A stretch of DNA of 64,000 bases from Dendrobium chrysotoxum (lineage: Eukaryota; Streptophyta; Magnoliopsida; Asparagales; Orchidaceae), in assembly GCA_019925795.1 (NCBI GenBank), contig CM034308.1, positions 1,178,001 to 1,242,000 of the forward strand, read 5' to 3'. Shown one piece after another: positions 46,794-52,140 of this stretch. Within the stretch, counting starts at the first letter, position 1. Each line of letters opens with the position of its first letter. The translations under genes and the position numbers were made by a program. The notes below the pieces were generated by a model that did no database searches, was not told where the DNA came from, and saw only the letters and a list, made by a program, of their open reading frames with translations.

Positions 46794-47257
46794 CAACCAT
46801 ATTATAAAACGCAAATCCCTGCTCATAAACATCCCCAAAAAAACATTTTCAATAATCTATCAAATTAATGGCAAGCATTAAAACAAACAACAACAACGCA
46901 AAGCATGCGAATGAAGAAGAAATTAAAAAAATATCATCTTTATTTTATAAAAACCCCGAACTCAAGTACATAAAGAGATTAAGCTTCATCAATGCGTATC
47001 TATAGCGGTGAATTCCTTCCTCTAAATCAGAAGGAAGCAGCGAATATAACAATTCAAGATTTTGATGATGACGGAAACGAACGATAAAACTCTTTAAGAG
47101 CGTAAATACACACCGATGGGTAATCCGACTGATTTGCAGCCGCCTCGTGCTCGGAATCAACCTCTTCTTCTTCCTCCTCCTCCTCGGACTGATCGCCGAA
47201 GAGGTTCTGCATCATTATATTCCTAGTCTCCTCGTCGGCATCTCTGTCACCCGCCAT
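2221..47257 (-). CDS. VIP4: LEO1/VIP4, Paf1 transcription-elongation complex subunit (3' end outside window)
   Basis: Nuclear subunit of the Paf1 complex, which travels with RNA polymerase II and promotes histone H2B ubiquitination and H3K4/H3K36 methylation; Arabidopsis VIP4 is needed for FLC expression. Coding exons on the minus strand: 47257-47114, 46584-46154, 45730-45616, 45121-44936, 44228-44052, 29983-29852, 29706-29527, 3841-3710, 2670-2557, 2442-2221. All have AG/GT borders and the phases agree, giving 611 codons. Residues 1-48 hold the start MAGDRDADEE and the LFGDQSEEEE motif; 49-230 are acidic and low complexity; about 270-450 are the Leo1 core (PIGPPLEMNIPLHPPPGRPDQ region, RFVQWSDGSLQLLIGNEVLD, HDQAHLFLRHGKGILQSQG, FMPSSLSSKSHRLLTALVD); then a basic coiled stretch and a second acidic tail. 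The start is the ATG before the conserved LFGDQS motif. The exon at 2221 ends in a 5' splice site, so the C-terminus is missing. Introns 5 and 7 are exceptionally long. Confidence 0.93.
5403..5736 (+). repeat. Copia-type 3' LTR with polypurine tract
   Basis: The purine tract TTTGAGGGGGAG (5391-5402) is followed directly by TGTTAAAA, and the unit ends TTTAACA at 5736, giving the usual TG...CA ends with short inverted termini. Inside are a TATA-like CTATAAATAG near 5670 and an AATAAAAT poly(A) signal near 5693. The LTR has an internal duplication of about 100 bp (GATCCCACG...CATG...GGGAGGCTCACCT occurs twice, near 5430-5490 and 5507-5565). The tract plus LTR is typical of the 3' end of Ty1/copia elements. 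No matching 5' LTR and no coding region are present, so this is a truncated remnant. Confidence 0.75.
6134..6206 (+). mobile_element. LINE 3'-end remnant with TTG tail
   Basis: About 70 bp match the extreme 3' end of the LINE seen at 1-1192 and 23579-24070: GTAGCCGAACCCACGTAGTG, GGATAAAGGCTTGATG, then a run of GTT repeats to about 6206. Only the terminus is left, as expected from extreme 5' truncation during LINE insertion. It has the same orientation as the other two copies. Confidence 0.8.
7314..8626 (-). pseudogene. Retrotransposon Gag, frame-broken
   Basis: Four minus-strand frames follow each other: 8626-8225, 8283-8056, 8059-7718 and 7607-7314. The first, from ATG at 8626 about 20 bp after the primer site, has a heptad-like coiled coil (VEVLEGEIGQMKSEISDLQT). 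The third contains the retrotransposon Gag core KMPIFEGEDAHAHGWIYKVE and SLAWYQWRDTRR...FKDCLLECF. The fourth is a basic C-terminal segment. Breaks between frames mean no full Gag can be made now. The gene ends at the purine tract without any pol region, so the element would have depended on a relative for enzymes. Confidence 0.8.
8645..8656 (-). promoter_or_regulatory. tRNA-Met primer-binding site of the gag-only element
   Basis: The minus strand reads TGGTATCAGAGC, three bases (AAT) after the LTR end. It is an exact match to the primer site common in plant LTR elements primed by initiator tRNA-Met. Confidence 0.9.
10923..10972. repeat. 50-bp palindromic unit with perfect 12-bp inverted ends
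   Basis: GGAGAAATTATT at 10923-10934 is the exact reverse complement of AATAATTTCTCC at 10961-10972; 26 bp lie between them. It could fold as a hairpin or be a minimal mobile-element derivative. No clear target duplication is visible. Confidence 0.7.
11417..11483. repeat. (AT)n microsatellite
   Basis: About 33 uninterrupted AT dinucleotides. Confidence 0.97.
12059..13393. mobile_element. Non-autonomous hAT DNA transposon
   Basis: Terminal inverted repeats are TAGGGGTGTCAAA at 12059 and TTTGACACCCCTA ending at 13393. Flanking 8-bp direct repeats TCTGCATT (12051-12058) and TTTGCATT (13394-13401) differ at one base; 8 bp is the hAT duplication length. Both ends have dense subterminal repeats of CGGGTC/GGGTTCGGGT type, which in hAT elements bind transposase. 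The 0.9-kb centre has no transposase; open frames at 12290-12589 and 12911-13111 have no recognisable domain. It abuts the LTR element at 13403, and the two target sites overlap. Confidence 0.88.
13403..15314 (-). mobile_element. Internally deleted gag-type LTR retrotransposon
   Basis: LTRs at 13403-13994 and 14724-15314 are flanked by the exact duplication CATTT (13398-13402 and 15315-15319). On the minus strand the primer site TGGTATCAAAGC (14720-14709) has one mismatch to the tRNA-Met consensus, and the purine tract CTTTGGGAAGGGAGTAT precedes the left LTR. The interior is only 729 bp and keeps a broken N-terminal Gag coiled coil (IKMLFEGQTKPTISE, related to KKVLEGQTKISPSE at 8470-8440). 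It is the same family as 6735-9108 but has lost most of gag. Confidence 0.9.
15320..15955. other. VIP4 intron 7 segment, no gene
   Basis: A pyrimidine-rich stretch (15480-15600, TCCCTCC-type) followed by A/T-rich sequence. The frame at 15446-15661 reflects the pyrimidine bias and shows no domain. Confidence 0.5.
15956..17729 (+). repeat. Solo LTR (1.77 kb), relative of the LTR chain at 24610-28128
   Basis: Starts TGATGAGGACATC and ends GGCATCA, with the 5-bp duplication CAGTC at 15951-15955 and 17730-17734. Parts match the 24610 LTR family in the same order: GTAAGCCCAAGAGG, a TATA-like GGCTATTTATAAGCCCC, an AATGAATATTATTAAAA poly(A) region, then GAATCGCATCACCC...TCGGATTCGTGGTTCT, then a long U5 rich in Pro-type CCNCC and AATTT blocks. 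No internal domain is present between the duplications, which fits a solo LTR made by LTR-LTR recombination. It includes a CCCTAAC repeat near 16849-16862 and a 108-codon frame at 17027-17353. Confidence 0.75.
17027..17353 (+). other. 108-codon open frame inside the solo LTR, unrecognised
   Basis: ATG at 17027, stop at 17351. Codon composition is balanced (for example VRPWDSGLVLGDLDN and FDVGFGYETTVEEYLERIHI), unlike the low-complexity sequence around it. I recognise no domain, and the LTR family copies at 24610-28128 do not appear to share it. It may be captured coding sequence or chance. Confidence 0.3.
17730..18530. other. VIP4 intron 7 segment with diverged direct repeats, no gene
   Basis: Three diverged copies of a GCTCGCTCAC...GTGAAGGTAACTT motif lie near 18095, 18225 and 18385. 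The open frames 17716-17934 (minus) and 18009-18456 have no recognisable domain. Confidence 0.4.
18531..18945. repeat. Short-unit tandem repeats: AATCCTG 11-mers then AATTATAATTA block
   Basis: 18531-18615 holds about six imperfect 11-12-bp units of the form AATCCTGCWTT. 18640-18940 is almost pure A/T made of TAATTATAATTAATTA variants, many self-complementary. It ends with (AAAG)n at 18941-18957. Confidence 0.8.
19080..19470. repeat. Degenerate tandem repeat with ATGCACGYTTTTCTCTAGCG core
   Basis: A core close to ATGCACGTTTTTCTCTAGCG followed by TGGTGGGAGG and GATGCGGCGCTT occurs near 19082, 19193, 19258, 19371 and 19437. Spacing is about 65-115 bp, so it is a decayed array. It has no coding content. 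Confidence 0.6.
19540..22100. repeat. Degenerate repeat field (GAACTTGAACTCAAACT type and others)
   Basis: Two blocks (about 19540-19760 and 20690-21000) are built from hexamer-like GAACTT/ACTCAA units, for example GAACTTGAACTTGAACTTGA near 20910. Between and after them (about 19800-22100) loosely repeated phrases such as GCAATGAACA and CAAGCACCTA recur without fixed spacing. It resembles the non-coding repeat-rich part of a large retroelement. The open frames on both strands carry no domains. Confidence 0.5.
22140..22480. repeat. Two tandem copies (about 155-165 bp) sharing ACACGTGACGTCTA
   Basis: ACACGTGACGTCTA at 22208 recurs at 22362, and GGAGTCGACA at about 22276 recurs at about 22440. 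Between them GAATGATGCACGGGTCAATAA pairs with GAATGCTGCGTGGGTCAATAA (one copy each, shown to 20-21 positions by alignment). The conserved core contains a G-box (CACGTG) fused to TGACGTC. It is probably LTR-derived. Confidence 0.7.
22480..23562. other. Probable LTR-retrotransposon remnant, no coding region
   Basis: Contains two related blocks (GTGGTTCTGCCGCCAAATGG and GGTAGTTTTGCCACTAAATGG, near 22965-23070), typical of repeated LTR segments of gypsy elements. No protein is recognisable. The sequence continues after the LINE at 24087-24260, so the LINE inserted into this remnant. Confidence 0.4.
23579..24070 (+). mobile_element. 5'-truncated LINE insertion with 16-bp target duplication
   Basis: GGGCTTGCGCCAATAG occurs directly before (23563-23578) and directly after (24071-24086) the element. 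The insert starts in the LINE reverse-transcriptase C-terminal region and ends with the CCCCACGTAGTGGGATAAAGG terminus and a TTG repeat tail (about 24046-24070). This is the classical product of target-primed reverse transcription: 5' truncation, 3' repeat tail and a variable-length duplication. It is the same family as 1-1192 and much better preserved. Confidence 0.95.
23616..24032 (+). pseudogene. LINE reverse-transcriptase C-terminal fragment (open)
   Basis: A 138-codon open frame without stops, reading RPAMLYGAECWPLKEK, MRMLRWMSGFTLRDRIR, RLRWFGQVKRRPPDD and ending HVADPT. It covers only the C-terminal part of the LINE protein after the catalytic domain, so it has no polymerase function. 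The intact frame suggests a fairly recent insertion or a young source copy. Confidence 0.85.
24610..28128 (+). mobile_element. LTR chain: three LTRs with two 71-bp internal segments
   Basis: LTRs at 24610-25736 (1127 bp), 25808-26931 (1124 bp) and 27003-28128 (1126 bp) are nearly identical. They are separated by internal segments of exactly 71 bp (25737-25807, 26932-27002). The whole block is flanked once by ACAAT (24605-24609 and 28129-28133). Each LTR starts TGATGCGGACATC (TGTTGCGG in the third), ends CTACATCA, and has a TATA-like CTATATATAGAGGCC (first copy) and AATAAAAAAATT. Each internal segment has a TGGTATCAGAGC primer site near its start and a short purine tract GGGAGAA at its end, with nothing coding. 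It is a TRIM-like non-autonomous element with unusually long LTRs, probably turned from two LTRs into three by unequal recombination. Confidence 0.92.
25740..25751 (+). promoter_or_regulatory. tRNA-Met primer-binding site in the first 71-bp internal segment
   Basis: TGGTATCAGAGC, four bases downstream of the LTR end. The identical site recurs in the second internal segment, starting at 26935. Confidence 0.92.
28134..29526. other. VIP4 intron 7 segment, no gene
   Basis: A/T-rich intron sequence between the LTR chain and exon 7. I see no exon, element end or RNA gene in it. Confidence 0.6.
29527..29983 (-). CDS. VIP4: VIP4 exons 6-7 (centre of Leo1 domain)
   Basis: Two exons, 29983-29852 and 29706-29527, separated by a 145-bp intron, encode residues 352-455. 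They hold the most conserved part of LEO1: SNARFVQWSDGSLQLLIGNE, then DQAHLFLRHGK joined in frame across the splice to GILQSQGRLLRKMKFMPSSL, then ALVDSRHKKVYKVKNCITD. Both exons are phase 0 at each end. This 457-bp island lies between a 14.1-kb and a 25.7-kb intron, so splicing must span both. Confidence 0.95.
31040..31671. repeat. ~140-bp satellite-like array (left part)
   Basis: The box GGTCTTACAACCTAGCTCTA recurs at 31189, 31330, 31469 and 31619 (spacing 141, 139 and 150 bp). A second box, TCTTACAGCTTYYATTRGAAG-like, lies roughly midway in each unit. The array continues at 37903 after the hAT insertion. Confidence 0.85.
32038..34672 (+). pseudogene. Decayed DUF1985/Ulp1 (C48) SUMO-protease-like gene carried by the hAT element
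   Basis: A possible first exon is ATG at 32038 (MSSPPKRK, then GTAATT), followed by an exon from 32457 after TTTTTCAG. This reads LKIIQFLQFPGFEQNVPLIY, then WNISKQCFILKGQPIPFTVD and TLFIGLPNKGEE, resembling the DUF1985 region of plant Ulp1-type genes. Later pieces are FLRWTDDIVYTTEAV (near 33215), a Pro/His-rich linker and coiled coil (33420-33720), and an Ulp1-like catalytic segment: ESAHWTLLGCLLKEQRWNF (catalytic His codon 34559-34561) then a stop at 34607 where the family has a Tyr, then DSLP with the catalytic Asp codon 34610. The Gln/Cys part of the active site is absent. A 19-base C run interrupts at 32818-32836. Assignment to Ulp1 rests on the HW...DSL spacing and the DUF1985 resemblance. 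Confidence 0.7.
34914..35127. repeat. 46-47-bp tandem repeat, about 4.5 units, inside the hAT element
   Basis: ACACATGNCAGGCCCCCCAA marks each unit at about 34928, 34975, 35021, 35067 and 35113. The following AATCCACAACTACCACCAAT is also shared. It lies between the Ulp1-like remnant and the transposase. Confidence 0.9.
35308..37311 (+). pseudogene. hAT transposase (BED, DUF659, hAT C-terminal dimerisation), decayed
   Basis: The reading starts YCDKIVMGGVTRMKEHLSGS, the second half of a BED zinc finger; the first metal-binding Cys is missing and the upstream sequence is TGCGTA-type repeat. The DUF659 block follows (FYENAIPFNVTSPAYYNMIR near 35693-35752, TGVTIMSNGWYD, VVTDNASAYKAAGKKLM). Then come LYxTPCDAHCIDLILEKLGE, RPATTRFATAYLTLESML, a LHAAGYYLNPQ block at about 36685-36720, and after a probable intron the dimerisation region WWIQFGDETPELQRFAVKVL, LTCSSFGCERNWSTYNQVHT (36988-37110), then an acidic tail. 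In-frame TAG stops at 36142, 36418, 36475 and 36646, and a frameshift near 36655, inactivate it. No upstream first exon was found. Confidence 0.9.
37903..38050. repeat. ~140-bp satellite-like array (right part, continued after the hAT element)
   Basis: GGGCTTACAACCTAGTCTTA at about 37981 is the next box of the array at 31040-31671. Subtracting the 6,215-bp element and one 8-bp duplication puts it 139 bp after the box at 31619, in register with the other units. Confidence 0.8.
38340..38650. repeat. GAGTTGAGTTTG-rich degenerate repeat
   Basis: GTACATGGGTTGGGTTTGTG (about 38480) recurs as GTACAAGGGTTGGGTTTGTG (about 38596), embedded in GAGTT/GAGAGTT variants. No coding content. Confidence 0.75.
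38700..39420. other. A/T-rich intron segment with AATTAATT blocks, no gene
   Basis: TTAATTAATCAATTAATTA-type runs at 38720-38910 and 39285-39420 flank a more mixed segment. No exon or domain was recognised. Confidence 0.5.
39556..39909. repeat. ~50-bp tandem repeat, seven diverged units
   Basis: Each unit starts GGTCTTCGAATTNAAA, followed by ATC.TCNNNCCGGATC and AAGATCAACGGCNCA. Starts lie near 39557, 39607, 39657, 39706, 39755, 39803 and 39850. It is interspersed in VIP4 intron 5 and has no coding content. Confidence 0.85.
39910..44051. other. Remainder of VIP4 intron 5, no gene recognised
   Basis: 40205-40474 is an open frame rich in Arg, Asp and Gly codons with no recognised domain. 40960-41037 ends in AAACCAAACAGCCCCTG, a transposon-end-like sequence (see findings). 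A (TA)n run lies at 42178-42202. 42350-43450 has some LTR-like features (TATA-like CTCTATAAATACC near 42903) but no partner repeat was found. Confidence 0.45.
44052..47257 (-). CDS. VIP4: VIP4 exons 1-5 (acidic N-terminus and start of Leo1 core)
   Basis: Five exons (47257-47114, 46584-46154, 45730-45616, 45121-44936, 44228-44052) with short introns of 423-707 bp encode residues 1-351. Exon 2 is almost entirely acidic (Glu/Asp runs from about residue 49 to 190), which makes the overlapping frames on both strands long but meaningless. Exon 4 carries PPLEMNIPLHPPPGRPDQ and exon 5 the PKPFDSMTYVEED and IRLEDNIVRWRTVKN blocks that begin the Leo1 domain. Exon 2 ends in phase 2 and exon 3 supplies the missing base; all other junctions in this cluster are phase 0. 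Confidence 0.93.
46738..46790. repeat. (TA)n microsatellite in VIP4 intron 1
   Basis: About 26 TA dinucleotides, roughly 150 bp inside intron 1 from the exon 2 acceptor. Confidence 0.95.
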
Positions 47258-47400
47258 CCGAAATTCTCTCTCTCTCTCTCTCTCAGTTCTCCGTCTTAAC
47301 GCTAGCTTCGAGGATCTATTTCGCAGCGCCTTCGAACGTGTGACCAGCTTCTTGCCCTAACGCCTGATTCTTTCTATCAATTATCATGGTATGGATGGTT
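47258..47400 (-). promoter_or_regulatory. VIP4: VIP4 5' untranslated region and proximal promoter
   Basis: On the minus strand, a (GA)n run (47284-47263) lies just before the ATG. Such pyrimidine/purine tracts are common in plant 5' leaders. No TATA box is obvious in the 140 bp upstream, and the transcription start cannot be fixed from the sequence. Confidence 0.4.
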
Positions 47401-48147
47401 GGTTCGGCAACTTCGGTTCAGCTGGGACGAAAGCAGCCCGAGTTGGCTGCGTAGACCCTAGCGGGCCGCTGAACCGGCTGAAGAATCTACATTGGGAGAT
47501 TTTTTTTTTTGTTTTGGGGAGGCGGGTCCCACTATAATTTTTTTTAATATTTGGGTCAATTAAGACAAATTAATATATACATTACATACTCAAGACTCAA
47601 ATCTACAACCTTTGGGTTGATAGCTGATATGTTACCCAAAAATTCATCTTGATCAGCACGAATCTCAAAGCAAAACTAAGTGGAAAGCTTTCAAAATTAA
47701 ATCTGAGACCATCCAAACTCTGATTTCAACAAATTTATAGTCGAATTGGATGTCTCAAAACGACGAACCCAACGACACTAAAATCAGTCCAATCCAAGCA
47801 CAAATGAGTCCAAATCAAAATTCCAAGGCATATTTGGAATATTTGAAGCATAATTTGGATTACCAAACAAATTCTAAACATGACATGGTTATAGTCGAAT
47901 CGAGCGGCTCGGCGAGAAGAATCCAACGAGCCCAAGATCACCAAATTCTGATATCATTAAGACATCTAAATGCCCACTAAACGGTCCACGATCAAAAGGA
48001 TCAATATCAGTCGTCCATTCAAACCACTCACATCTTGACCTTAATCCTTTCCATATTTACAAGTCATGACACTCTCAAAAAACTATAAATAGGCCCCCAT
48101 TCTTCGCATAAAAAAAGAAGAAAGAAGATAATGGAAGAATTTGGGAG
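47401..48147. other. Intergenic sequence, no gene
   Basis: Mixed sequence between the VIP4 promoter and the minisatellite. A short TATA-like CTATAAATAGGCCC near 48083 lies 65 bp before the minisatellite starts, which could mean that the array was once part of an LTR or transcribed element. The frames at 47735-47980 have no domain. Confidence 0.4.
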
Positions 48148-50293
48148 CTGACTTATCGCCGACCACCGGCGGACTTCTGTCGACCATTGTCGGAGTTCTT
48201 CCCGACCACCACCGGCTCATCGACCACTGTCGGACTTCCGTCTATTTATCGACCATCGCTAGACTTATGTTGACCACCATCGGAGTTCTTCCCAACCACT
48301 GCCAAACTTTCGCCTGTCTGCCGACCACCGTCGGACTTCAGTCGATCACCGTAGGAGTTCTTCCCGACCACCATCGGTTCGTTGATTACCGTCAGACTTC
48401 CTTCTATTCAACGACCACCATCGAACTTTTGTCACCACCATTAGAGTTCTTCCCGACCACCGTCGGTTCATCGATCACTGTCGGACTTCCATCTGTTCGT
48501 CGACCACCCGTTAGAGTTCTTCCTGATCACCGTCGAACATCAACTACAGTGCTCCCGACCTCCGTCGTCCTCTGACCATGGTCCTTCCAACCATTGTCGC
48601 AGACTATGGTCCTTCCAACCATCGTCGCTGACCACGGTTTTACTGACCTCCATCATCCGCCGACTATGGTCTTTCCGGCCACCGTTGTCGATTACGGTCC
48701 TTCCGACCTTTTGTAGCCGACTATGGTCCTCCGACCTTTATCGCCGGCCAACAACGGTCCTTTTGACCACCATCGCCAACTATGGTCATTCCGACCACCC
48801 TCGCCGACTACAGTCCTTCCGACTACCATTGTCGACTATAGTCCTTTCGACCTCCGTCGCCTGTCGATTATGGTCTTACAGATCTCCGCCGTCCGCCAAC
48901 TACGGTCCTTTCAACCACTATCACTGACTACGATCCTTCCGGCCTCCGTCGTCCGCCAACTACGGTCCTTCTGACCACCGATGCCGACTGCAGTCCTTCC
49001 GACCTCCATCGCCAGACCACGGTCCTTCCGACCTCCATCGCCTGCCGACTACAGTTTTTTCCAACCTCCATCGCCAGCCGACTATAATCTTTCTGACCAC
49101 CGTCACCCGACTAAGGTCTTTTTTATCTCTATCGCCCGCTAACTATGATCTTTCTGACCACTGTTGCCCGCCGACTATAATACTTCCGGCCACCATCGCC
49201 GACTACGATCCTTCCGACCATAAGCGTCAACTACAGTTCTTTCAACCACCATCGTAGACTACGGTCCTTCCGACCTCTATCGCCCGCAGACTACAGTCTT
49301 ACAGACCTCCGTCGTCCGCCGATTACGGTCCTTCTGACCACCGTCGCCAATTACTGTCCTTCCGACCTATCTCGCAGACTACAGTCCTCCCGACCTCGGT
49401 CGCCCGCGCGACTACGATCCTTTCGACAACCATCGTCGACCACGGTCCTTCCGACTACCATAGCCGACTATGGGCATTCCGACCATGTTCGTCACTACGG
49501 TCCTTCCAACTATTGTCGTCGACTACGGTCTTTCTGACCTCCGTTACCTACCAACTACAGTCTTACTGACCTCCGTCGCCCGCATACTATGATCATTCCG
49601 ACCACCGTCGCCGATTACAGTCCTTCCAACCTCTATCGTTGACTATCGTACTCCCTACCTCTATCGCCTATTGACTACGGTCCTTCCGACCACCATTACC
49701 GACTATGGTCCTTCCAACTACCATCGTAGACTACGATCCTTCCGAACTCTGTCGCCGGCCAACTACAGTTTTACGGACCTCCGTCGTCTGCCCACTACGG
49801 TCCTTCTGACCACCATCATCGAATATAATCCTTCCGACCTCCGTCGCCAGACCACGATCCTTCTAACCTCCATCGCCTGCTGACTACGGTCCTTCCAACC
49901 TCCATCGCCCGCCAACTACAATCTTTCTGACCACCATCACCCGACTACGGTTTTTCTTACCTTCGTCGGCCACCGACTATGGTCTTTCTGACCACTGTCG
50001 TCTGCCGACTATAGTCCTTCCGATCTCCGTCGCTAGGCTATAATCTTTTCGACCTCCGTCGCCCACCAACTACGGTCCTCCCGACCTCTGGTGCCCTCCT
50101 ACTACGATCTTTCTAACCACTATCGTCAACTACAATCCTCCTGACCTCCATCACCCATTAAATATGATCCTTCCAACCACCATTACTTGACTATGGTTTT
50201 TTTCATCATCCGTCGCTAGACTACGATCCTTTCGACCACCGTCATTCAACTACGATCATTCCTACCTACGTCGCTCACCGACTATGGTTCTAC
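48148..50293. repeat. 2.1-kb minisatellite, unit about 28-32 bp (GACTACGGTCCTTCCGACC...)
   Basis: From about 48560 to 50293 the sequence is an almost unbroken series of diverged units close to GACTACGGTCCTTCCGACC followed by ACCGTCGCC, with a CGCC insertion in many. That is about 60 units by eye. 48148-48560 is a related but differently organised part (TCGGAGTTCTTCCCGACCAC and GTCGGACTTCCGTCT alternate). It is C-rich and low in stops, so long frames occur in several phases; they are not genes. Confidence 0.93.
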
Positions 50294-50600
50294 AGCCAAA
50301 ACGAATATATCAACATTAATTCTTCTAACTCCCACCATATAATGCACTCTATATGATGTATATTTGCTACATCGAGTCAAGACCTTCCTCCTAAAGAAGT
50401 GCCTCATTTATAATCCATTGCAAACAATAGTTGATTCCTTGAAAATGGGCTAGGCCCCGTGGTTTTTCTCTTTTTTAGGGGTTTTCACGTAAAAATTATG
50501 GTGTCTCTTATAAACGTTATAATCATACTTTCTTATATGTTTGTGTGTTGGATCTTCATACAAAACTAAGACACTAAACTATATCACTCTCTATCGCCAT
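50294..50600. repeat. Possible copia-LTR fragment
   Basis: The segment with GGGCTAGGCCCCGTGGTTTT and GGGGTTTTCACGTAAAAATT (50448-50500), followed by GTGTCTCTT, resembles the R/U5 region of plant copia LTRs. No ends or primer site were found, so this is only a resemblance. Confidence 0.35.
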
Positions 50601-52140
50601 GAATATTCCAATACGCAACAATAGCCAAAGCCCACAACCAACAGACCAAGATGAGCTGCATTATATTTTAGTATATAATACATTCATAAAAGTTTTAAAC
50701 CGTATATACTTCATAAAAAGAAACATTTGTACATTTCAAAACAAAAGCATAAATAGTCAAAAAATCGCAATTAAATTGAGAATTTAATTCATTATTATTA
50801 ACTAGTAGAATATTTATACTTACAAAAAGATTATTGTCTTAACATGAATAAAATTTTTATACATATATAGATAAAATATGTGAGAATGTCTCAAAAGTAT
50901 ATATTATATTTTAAAACAAAGACTATGGAATAGAAAATTAATTCATAGCATTTAGACCAGTTAAAATTATTACATTAATATGAGTTATATATCATGAAAT
51001 ACACACATTTCATGTTTATTGAAAATAATAATACAATGTAGAGAATATGAACATTGGAATATGACTTGTATGTTGAAAGTTAAGGGTGCTTTAAGAGGTA
51101 AAAGTTGTCAACAATAGACACTCACTAATGTGTTATATCATTCTTTTTATAAGAAGAAAGATTGATAATTAAAGCAACAAGTATCAACTTTGGAAAGCGA
51201 GGGGGTGTCAGTGTTGTTAGTGATGGTGAGTGTTGGCCTTATTAATAGGAACATACATCGGCCTTACTATCAATGATAAGCGTCAGCGCTTATTATCAAA
51301 GGCAAGGGTTGATAGTACACAAAGCAACAATCATCATTCTTGGTTACAATGGCAAGGACATCAATGGGGATGACGAGCGTCCACCTTGATGTTAATGACA
51401 AGCATCATTCTTGATGGCAACGATAGATGACAAGTGCTCTTCTTGATGTCAAAGTTGGATGCAACCTTAGTGACACACAATGACATCTACATTATAAATG
51501 GTAGTAAATGTTAGTTGATGGCATGCATGACTATGCATTCTCTCTTTTTAGATCATTCATTCGCCCTCCTTCCTCTATCTTATTTTTCTTTTGTCAAATT
51601 ATTGAATGTTAAAATAATTGTAATGATTTAGCGAGAGTATCATCTTTAAAAGACATGAGAATTTTTATATGAAAAATTTATTAATAAGAAAAGCATGGAG
51701 TCAATAAAACTGAAATGATTCAACCAATACAAGTCATATGATACAAATTATGCATTATCCTATAACGAGAAAAGATATTAATACAACGTGGTGGATTAGC
51801 TTTAAACTATGGCTTTCATCTAAATAAGGCAAATTATTTTTATAATTATAGTGCTACATGGGCCGAATAACAGCCTAATTATAGGGCCTTAAAATTGGCT
51901 CACGTATCAATAGGCTTAAGGGGACTTGCCATGCAGGCTCATTGGGCCTAGCTTAAAATCCAGCCCGGAATCCTTCGATGAGGATCACGAAATGGACGGC
52001 TTGATCTCCTGATATTAAATCTCGAAGCTGCGTCACACCTAACGTAAAGGAATCTATCGGGTTTATCATCGAATGCGTAAAACGGACGGCTAAGATTTGT
52101 CCAACCCGTTCTGGCCAGCTAAAATAATTGAGGAAAAAAA
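50601..52140. other. Intergenic sequence upstream of the plus-strand gene, no gene
   Basis: A/T-rich to about 51180. Then a stretch (51180-51520) with diverged repeats of the type ATGACAAGCRTC and TTGATGNCAA. Then ordinary intergenic sequence leading into the 5' region of the gene. No open frame of interest. Confidence 0.5.

Noticed and set aside
48141..49883. Several open frames of 70-144 codons on the plus strand
   Set aside because: They lie in the minisatellite, occur in different phases of the same repeat, and carry no start context or domain.
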